Shown: piece by piece, positions 55,701-57,176 of the stretch | Numbering within the stretch: position 1 is the first letter of the stretch | Layout: each line of letters starts with the position of its first letter | Assembly: GCF_000003605.2 (NCBI RefSeq) | Contig: NW_003158227.1 | Location: 202,058-259,233, forward strand | DNA from: Saccoglossus kowalevskii | Taxonomy: Eukaryota; Hemichordata; Enteropneusta; Harrimaniidae | Length of the DNA: 57,176 bases | Direction of reading: 5' to 3' | Made by a program: the position numbers and the translations under genes | Notes under the pieces: generated by a model | Databases searched by the model: none | The model's input: only the letters and a program-made list of their open reading frames with translations | What the model was told of the DNA's origin: nothing

Positions 55701-57176
55701 ATTTTGATAGCTCATCATCACTGGTTCAGTAAAACTCACTCCTAATATGTTAGCAGATAGAGTTTTAATAATAACTGAGAAACAACTAATTTTGTAAATA
55801 ATTACTGATATTTGATCGTTTTATCATTCTTAGTCATTTAGATGAAGTCCAAAAACCAAGACTTCATGTCTATATATCTGTACATGTATACCTACATCCT
55901 TTGACATGTCTGAACTGACCATGTTTAACCTTCTATTGCTACTAAAAAGTCATCAAAATCAAACATTTTTAGCATTACAGAGTCAGATCTTAGTGTGTAT
56001 CCATGAATTTCATTCAAACTTGATTCATACATTGAACATTATGGGACATTTATGTATGTCACTTTGTGTTGCAGATTAAATTTAAAATGGATAACTGATG
56101 ACTAGTTTGTTGTCTGGTATTCACTCTAAAGTGATCAAGTTTGTGTTCTGGCTTCAATTTTATGGTTGTTTTATTAACACATCGCTTACTTTATTTATAG
56201 TTCACTAGCAATCACAGGCAAGGTGTTCTGTTGATCTGGGGATGTCATCCTATCTTCTTAGCCTTGGTTTGAAAAATCCAATTCTTAAAAATAATTTTCC
56301 TTACTTTTTAGTCATTCAGGTCTACTTGATATTATTCCACCCTAAACTATCTTGAGCCGAATTTTATCACCATATATTTATCTCTAAAATCCTTGTCCAA
56401 CTTTTTTCATGCTTTCTTCGGTCTACCTACCACCAACATTTATCCTATGTAATAATGATCCATGTTACTATTGTCCATATGCTTGCTGATCTTGTATGTA
56501 TTGAATTATTCTTATTAGAATAAAATATGAATACTATGGTATTTTTTAAATTTTCTAGGGAGATCCCGGGCCTCCTGGCCTATCACAGGTTGTTGAACCA
56601 CTACCAACTGAATTGGGACCAGCTGGTGACAAAGGAGTGAAAGGTCCAAGGGTAATGTCAGCCAAAAAGTATAAAGTGTGAAATTGTTGTATATTAATTG
56701 TGTATGCTAAATTGCATTGCAAAATATTGTAATGATCTAATGTAACCGTGATACAACATATGTATAGTCACTCAGTGGACCTTATGTTAGGTAGTACTAA
56801 CCCATTCTATGCAATGAGATGGACCTTTTGTAAACAAAAAGTAATATTCTTGGATAATTTGAGAGGAGATAGCTAGCCCACCCAATCTTAAGACTACCAA
56901 GTTTTATTATGTTGATTTTGAACATGATAAAAATATATATATATATTGATGTCTTTATTTTTTTTTGATCAGGGTGACTTTGGTATGAAAGGACCAACAG
57001 GAGAAGATGGAATGCCAGGACCAAAGGTATGTTGTGTATTATGTTACATGTACAAACCTGTCATTAGAACAGTAATTCGTTGATATGTTTGTTTAGTTTG
57101 TTTTTGAGCTACCCATTGGATTGGTGTGCATCGTCAATTCCAGCTTGGGGAAATACAAATTCTCTCCATATCCTTT
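19732..57176 (+). CDS. COL4A2-like: Type IV collagen alpha-2-like chain, spliced gene, 5' part
   Basis: Visible exons are 19732-19742, 19858-19906, 51570-51704, 52015-52122, 53275-53331, 53499-53615, 53801-53863, 54711-54788, 56559-56651 and 56973-57026. A probable 7S exon starts at 40538 and is cut by an assembly gap. The visible chain is a 20-residue signal region plus 235 collagenous residues. The first 15 triplets, ending GPQGDL, equal in number those between the cysteine cluster and GDV in human COL4A2. They are followed by [17 protein letters not shown], matching GFPGADGIPG..GYDGCNGTQ. Later breaks ([21 protein letters not shown]) fall where human alpha-2 has GLGFYGVKG and its IPSDTLHPI interruption. 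The gene runs off the right edge. Confidence 0.92.
19858..19906 (+). CDS. Alpha-2-like exon 2: signal peptide
   Basis: The acceptor is TTTATTTTTGCAG and the donor GTAAGTAC. The 49 nt complete the signal peptide, with hydrophobic core [10 protein letters not shown] and end TDSTRA. The 11 + 49 nt total 60, so the exon closes in phase 0, as all later collagen exons need. Cleavage after SVFA or STRA is likely. Confidence 0.85.
20693..20907. mobile_element. MITE-like foldback, family A copy 2
   Basis: Starts TACTGTAAAATACTTTATTT and ends GCTAAAATAAAGTATTTCACAGTA, with the same palindromic internal arms as 15836-16047. It has no ORF. Confidence 0.8.
21723..22750 (+). mobile_element. GTCCCC-hairpin dispersed repeat, family E copy 1 (longest)
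   Basis: It opens with a 5' hairpin, AGTCCCCGTTCGGAC-gca-GTCTGAAAACGGGGACT, then a GTGCGTGC-rich stretch. It then has repeated modules of about 130-200 bp, each with GATTCAAGATGGCCGAATGG-like small hairpins (ATGGCCG..CGGCCAT) and 'TTCAAACTTGGTATATACATTAGACATTA'-type linkers given here only in part. It ends near GGGGACTGTGCCATG. No protein is encoded. Its class is unknown; a structured non-autonomous element is the best description. Confidence 0.6.
23959..24228 (+). other. Unassigned 89-codon ORF
   Basis: ATG-initiated and Cys-containing ([14 protein letters not shown], then [16 protein letters not shown]). The composition looks somewhat protein-like, but there is no domain I recognise, no neighbouring exon and a TTTTTTCAG acceptor-like run just inside the frame. 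It may be chance, or a fragment of a nested or transposon gene. Confidence 0.12.
24630..25200 (+). mobile_element. GTCCCC-hairpin repeat, family E copy 2 (decayed)
   Basis: TTTTTAGTTCCCGTCGGATGT and AAACAGGGACTTATG repeat the opening of the 21723 copy. They are followed by a TGCGTGCG run, GGACATGCCTTGACCGATTG and GATTCAAAATGACTGGCC. Same strand as copy 1. Confidence 0.55.
25240..25442. mobile_element. MITE-like foldback, family A copy 3
   Basis: TACTGTAAACTACTTTATTT at the left end, GAAAATAAAGTATTTTACAGTA at the right. Same internal arms as the 15836 copy. Confidence 0.8.
27281..28035. mobile_element. CpG-rich long-inverted-repeat (foldback) element
   Basis: Left-arm blocks GGGTATTTGGTAG (about 27301), TTATTAGAGAGTTTAAGAT and TACGTAACGGGAACGTAACG recur in inverted order and orientation at the right: CTACCAAATACCC near 28010, ATCTTAAATGTCTCTATTAT near 27930, CGTTCACGTTCCGTTCTCG near 27905. 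The arms are diverged, perhaps a quarter of sites. The interior is CpG-rich compared with flanking introns and includes TGACGTCATTGG. No transposase is visible. It could be a non-autonomous DNA transposon. Confidence 0.5.
27856..27867. promoter_or_regulatory. CRE palindrome joined to inverted CCAAT box
   Basis: TGACGTCA overlaps ATTGG in GATGACGTCATTGGTTCGCG, a promoter-like pair, here inside the foldback element at 27281-28035. Motif match only. Confidence 0.3.
28700..29119. mobile_element. Family B repeat (GCGGCTTCTATTAGAGCATC)
   Basis: The block GATGCGGCTTCTATTAGAGC then ATCTACACATATGAGAA, ending TTTTACGGTA, recurs at 42337-42494 and, inverted, at 50425-50615. The clear homology is 28935-29119. 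The stretch from 28700 ends in similar AGAAGC-type motifs and may be a longer version. The open frames here are not shared in frame with the other copies. Confidence 0.55.
30624..30737. mobile_element. MITE family A, degenerate half copy
   Basis: ATTACTTTAAAATACTTTGC, CTTGGAATTTATTTTC, a CACTGAA-ATTCAGTG turn and CTACAAAAATCAGTGA follow the order of the family A foldbacks. The right end is lost. Confidence 0.5.
30940..31040 (+). mobile_element. Family E fragment
   Basis: GATCAGATTGAAAATGGCTG, then ATTGGTGGCCATTTTGTTTT and CCATGCCTTGACTGG match internal modules of the 21723 repeat. Same strand. Confidence 0.45.
33215..33487 (-). other. Unassigned minus-strand 90-codon ORF
   Basis: ATG-initiated, basic first half ([25 protein letters not shown]), with a possible GTATGTGG donor after FTQCFSW. 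Not recognised. It is noted because it lies within 0.6 kb of the exon-like segment at 33876-34035 on the same strand. Chance ORF is the more likely explanation. Confidence 0.12.
33876..34035 (-). CDS. Candidate exon of a nested or relict minus-strand gene
   Basis: After a TCTATTTTATCTACAG acceptor an open frame reads [45 protein letters not shown] and ends ...NKNYQY stop. It is strongly hydrophilic and unlike the AT-biased noise around it. WLKAIQEEM resembles the closing helix of PH domains in RhoGEF-type proteins. A strong internal donor (ATGTATA-GTAAGTTG, boundary at 34003/34004) would make a 32-nt exon instead. No partner exons were identified, so it may be a nested gene, an exon fragment carried by a repeat, or chance. 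Confidence 0.25.
37041..37260 (+). repeat. Family G repeat with TGTATG microsatellite
   Basis: A TGTGTATG/TATG run leads into CACTGATATCTCAAGTACTA, GAAACTTGGTACATGGATGC, CTGATCAGTTTTTGG and TTTGCATAATAC. A shorter copy with the same order lies at 39410-39500. Microsatellite-headed dispersed repeats of this kind are common in invertebrate genomes. Confidence 0.5.
37720..37860 (+). mobile_element. Family E fragment
   Basis: CTGATGCATGTCGTTTTGTC, TTAAAATGGCTGTCTGGAGG, CCATTTTG and TGTCCTTGACTGACTTTGTT match internal modules of the 21723 repeat, same strand. Confidence 0.45.
38560..38814 (-). other. Unassigned minus-strand 84-codon ORF with coding-like composition
   Basis: ATG-initiated. It contains [37 protein letters not shown] and [16 protein letters not shown] is higher than in flanking DNA and residues are balanced, as in real proteins. 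I recognise no family, signal or splice partner. It could be a fragment of a transposon or of a nested gene. Confidence 0.18.
38874..38940. repeat. TTTGCTCTATTARTAG repeat fragment
   Basis: CTGTATTTGCTCTATTAATA then GCACATGCACTTACATAAAT, shared with 40195-40240 and 7289-7320. Confidence 0.4.
39410..39500 (+). repeat. Family G repeat, short copy
   Basis: ACTGATATCTCAAGAACCAC, CACACCTGATTAGTTTTTG and GTGCATAATAATTAAC follow the order of the 37041 copy, same strand. The open frame ending here (39260-39448) is partly repeat. Confidence 0.4.
40195..40360. repeat. TTTGCTCTATTARTAG repeat, longer copy
   Basis: TATTTACTCTATTAGTAGTG, CACTTACATAAATTACAGAG and, at the other end, ATTGGAGATGCACTCCTAAT. 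The latter recurs near 41888 (ATTGGAGATGTACTTCTAAT). Confidence 0.4.
40538..40563 (+). CDS. Probable alpha-2-like 7S exon, cut by assembly gap
   Basis: A strong acceptor (CTTCTTTTTTTTGTTCACAG) is followed by an open phase-0 frame QQYQKNDK then TA, where the Ns begin. It would join directly after STRA of the signal exon. Human alpha-2 has a short charged stretch (GVKKFDVP) between the signal peptide and its first 7S cysteine. No other cysteine-cluster exon is visible between 19907 and 51569, so this exon is the best candidate. The cysteines themselves would lie in the gap. The sequence after the gap gives no in-frame 7S ending. Confidence 0.45.
40564..40613. other. Assembly gap (50 N)
   Basis: Exactly 50 Ns, a size that usually stands for unknown length. 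It interrupts the probable 7S exon of the alpha-2-like gene. Confidence 0.95.
42027..42164. mobile_element. 138-bp perfect-ended hairpin element
   Basis: AAGTCTCAGAAGTATTGGGG, then CAGCCAATTT, is mirrored by AAATTGGCTGCCCCAATACT then TTTGAGACTT, with only one arm mismatch in the outer 30 bp. The centre holds a second imperfect palindrome (ACTCGGTAGCGAATTGGCTA ... CTAGCGAGT). Flanks share CATGT(T)A on both sides, a possible target-site duplication. No ORF. Confidence 0.75.
42337..42494. mobile_element. Family B MITE-like repeat, copy 2
   Basis: It runs from TACTGTAAAATCTGTATTAC to AGAGATTTTACGGTA, so the termini are inverted repeats. The body is shared with 28935-29119 and 50425-50615. Confidence 0.7.
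44593..45430. repeat. 52-bp minisatellite, 16 units in perfect register
   Basis: GTAGAA recurs every 52 bp from 44593 to 45425 (832 bp, 16 units, no length change). Units are nearly identical; I saw only a few substitutions, such as GATACTG in the first. Each unit reads CCCTTTACTTCTGTGTAG, then AATTGACACTGAGATACCAG, then GTGAGGTCACACTT. On the plus strand that is a good acceptor, a 20-nt body and a good donor. Not CRISPR: there are no variable spacers. Confidence 0.95.
46480..46900 (+). mobile_element. Family E fragment
   Basis: ATCTTGGACATGCCTTGACT, GATCACATTCAAACATCATA, TTTTATGATCTGATTCAATA and AAAATCAAGCATTCC match the 21723 repeat. The 5' hairpin is not present. Same strand. Confidence 0.45.
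46920..47215 (+). mobile_element. Family F fragment
   Basis: ATTGCTTTGATATTACATAT, ATAGGTACTACATGTAGACC, TCTCTCAGATTTGTTCATTT and the end AACAGCGGAGCTATATCAGT, GACTGCTTGTTC match the longer copy at 52153-52967 on the same strand. Confidence 0.6.
47831..48002. mobile_element. MITE-like foldback, family A copy 4
   Basis: TACTGTGAAATACTTTATTT at the left, GCGAAAATAAAGTATTCTACAGT at the right. Slightly shortened inside compared with copy 1. Confidence 0.8.
48050..48233. repeat. 46-bp tandem repeat, four copies
   Basis: The unit TTCGAATGACATTGTTTACA then CATTTTTCATTTTGTCACAT is repeated four times. The middle copies are almost identical and the outer ones slightly diverged. Confidence 0.9.
49134..49740 (+). 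mobile_element. GTCCCC-hairpin repeat, family E copy
   Basis: AAGTCCCCGTTTGGACGCAG, then TCCGAAAATGAAG. It is followed by ACATCTTAGACATGCCTGAA, GATTCAAGATGGCC, GGCTGACTGGCGGCC and the closing AGGGAATGTGCCATG. Same order and strand as the 21723 copy, with fewer internal modules. Confidence 0.6.
50425..50615. mobile_element. Family B MITE-like repeat, copy 3 (inverted)
   Basis: AATCTGCATTAGAAGCCACA and GTGTAGATGCTCTAATAGAA, ending ACAGATTTTACAGTA, are the reverse complement of the 42337 copy. Confidence 0.65.
51570..51704 (+). CDS. Alpha-2-like Gly-X-Y exon a
   Basis: The exon codes 15 unbroken triplets, starting [19 protein letters not shown] and ending GLRGPQGDL, with acceptor TTCTATTCCAG and donor GTGAGAGC. 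The count equals that between the 7S cysteine cluster and GDV in human COL4A2. So only the cysteine-rich exon should be missing upstream. It is rich in Lys (GSK, GEK, GFK), the 7S crosslinking residue. Confidence 0.95.
51705..52014. other. Intron with 80-bp direct duplication
   Basis: Two adjacent copies, starting CCACCCTCATTCATGGAGTG at 51841 and 51921, fill the 3' half of this intron. They end about 15 bp before the acceptor CAG at 52012-52014. Confidence 0.85.
52015..52122 (+). CDS. Alpha-2-like Gly-X-Y exon b with CNGT site
   Basis: The exon codes 36 residues, from [16 protein letters not shown] to [12 protein letters not shown], with acceptor TATTTGCAG and a slightly unusual donor GTCAGTAC. 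DGCNGT is the alpha-2 version of the conserved in-helix Cys plus N-glycosylation site (human YDGCNGT). It pairs in length with the 36-residue exon 3701-3808 of the alpha-1-like gene. Confidence 0.95.
52153..52967 (+). mobile_element. Family F repeat, long copy with internal tandem modules
   Basis: It opens with a hairpin (TTCCGCTGTCGAC-ttt-GTCGAGCGGA) and closes with AGCGGAGCTATCTCAGCCGA, GAGGCTGCTTGTTC. Between them a module of about 150-180 bp recurs four or more times (TTGCTTTGATATTACATATA, TACTACATGTGGACCTCTCT, CAGATTTGTTCATTTTGTAA, GGTAAAAAGTGATATTTTC). It starts 30 bp downstream of an exon donor. No protein is encoded. Confidence 0.6.
52968..53274. other. Intron remainder
   Basis: Plain AT-rich intron between the family F repeat and the next acceptor. 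Nothing else was seen. Confidence 0.7.
53275..53331 (+). CDS. Alpha-2-like Gly-X-Y exon c
   Basis: The exon codes 19 residues, [19 protein letters not shown], with acceptor GTTGATAG and donor GTTTGTAC. The register is broken around GYGDGGIG. The donor is weaker than those of neighbouring exons. Confidence 0.92.
53499..53615 (+). CDS. Alpha-2-like Gly-X-Y exon d with 9-residue segment
   Basis: The exon codes 39 residues: [15 protein letters not shown], a break PDMNNGIMK, then [15 protein letters not shown]. The donor is GTAAGTAG. The break corresponds to the ALPKEERDRYR interruption that follows GEP in human COL4A2 and is likewise followed by GEPGE. Confidence 0.94.
53801..53863 (+). CDS. Alpha-2-like Gly-X-Y exon e
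   Basis: The exon codes 21 residues, [21 protein letters not shown], with acceptor TCTATTTTAG and donor GTAAGTTA. A register slip occurs at GATAPSG. It is Ala/Ser/Thr-rich and Pro-poor, so probably a flexible spot. Confidence 0.93.
53953..54530 (+). mobile_element. GTCCCC-hairpin repeat, family E copy
   Basis: TTAGTCCCCATTCTGGGGCA, GTCTGAAAATAGGACTTATG, CATCTCGGACATGCCTGGGC, TGATTTAAGATGGCTG and CATCAAAATCAAATATTTC. Diverged but full order. It begins 90 bp downstream of the exon e donor. Same strand. Confidence 0.55.
54711..54788 (+). CDS. Alpha-2-like Gly-X-Y exon f
   Basis: The exon codes 26 residues, [16 protein letters not shown] then [10 protein letters not shown], with acceptor TTTCTCTTAG and donor GTAAGTAA. 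The break [12 protein letters not shown] parallels GNRGLGFYGVKG of human alpha-2, a good marker of chain type. Confidence 0.95.
54789..56558 (+). other. 1.77 kb intron with a family E fragment
   Basis: At 55835-56110 decayed family E sequence is visible (GAAGTCCAAAAACCAAGACT, TTTGACATGTCTGAACTGAC, TCATCAAAATCAAACATTTT). The rest shows nothing recognisable. Confidence 0.5.
56559..56651 (+). CDS. Alpha-2-like Gly-X-Y exon g with long interruption
   Basis: The exon codes 31 residues: GDPGPPGL, a non-Gly-X-Y stretch [11 protein letters not shown], then [12 protein letters not shown]; the donor is GTAATGTC. It sits where human COL4A2 has its long IPSDTLHPI-type interruption after GDVGQPGPNG. It is predicted to be a flexible hinge in the helix. 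Confidence 0.94.
56973..57026 (+). CDS. Alpha-2-like Gly-X-Y exon h
   Basis: The exon codes 18 residues, [18 protein letters not shown], six clean triplets, with acceptor TTTTTTTGATCAG and donor GTATGTTG. This is the last exon in the window and the gene continues to the right. Confidence 0.94.

Noticed and set aside
1-57176. LTR, endogenous-virus or Polinton-like fossils
   Set aside because: I saw no long direct terminal repeats with primer-binding sites and no recognisable capsid, protease, polymerase or integrase fragment.

Overview
The window is intron-rich, AT-rich animal nuclear DNA. It carries the 5' halves of two type IV collagen genes arranged head to head. The minus-strand gene runs from its start codon at 17884 leftwards off the window. 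The plus-strand gene runs from its start codon at 19732 rightwards off the window. About 1.85 kb separates the two start codons. This is the classic COL4A1/COL4A2-type bidirectional pair found in vertebrates and in several invertebrates. The minus gene reads as the alpha-1 (odd-numbered) type and the plus gene as the alpha-2 (even-numbered) type. I base this on the cysteine-rich 7S start, the conserved PGCNGS / DGCNGT blocks, and the positions and lengths of the triple-helix interruptions compared with the human chains as I remember them.

Layout. 1-5863 (minus): eight exons coding the 7S cysteine cluster and the first collagenous stretch, with introns of 0.1-1.4 kb. 5864-17800: an 11.9 kb first intron holding a few foldback repeats and candidate regulatory sites. 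17801-17884: signal-peptide exon. 17885-19731: shared promoter/5' UTR region. 19732-19906 (plus): a two-part signal-peptide exon pair. 19907-51569: more than 31 kb of intronic DNA with many dispersed repeats, a 16 x 52 bp minisatellite, a 50-N assembly gap that probably hides the 7S cysteine exon, and a few coding-like ORFs that I cannot assign. 51570-57026 (plus): eight Gly-X-Y exons. Apart from the phase-2 intron inside the plus gene's signal peptide, every junction I could check falls between codons, and collagenous exons start with a whole Gly codon.

The products would be secreted, trimerise in the ER, and assemble through the 7S and C-terminal NC1 domains into basement-membrane networks. 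The NC1 domains lie outside the window. Sharing one promoter region fits the need to make the two chains in a fixed ratio.

Organism: a bilaterian animal, most likely a marine invertebrate (hemichordate-like or lophotrochozoan-like). This is a low-confidence guess from low GC, the single alpha-1/alpha-2 style pair and the small TACTGTA-ended foldback repeats. I saw no LTR, endogenous-virus or Polinton-like element, no CRISPR array, no rRNA and no convincing tRNA. Most ORFs over 60 codons look like chance open frames in AT-rich introns or antisense shadows of collagen exons.
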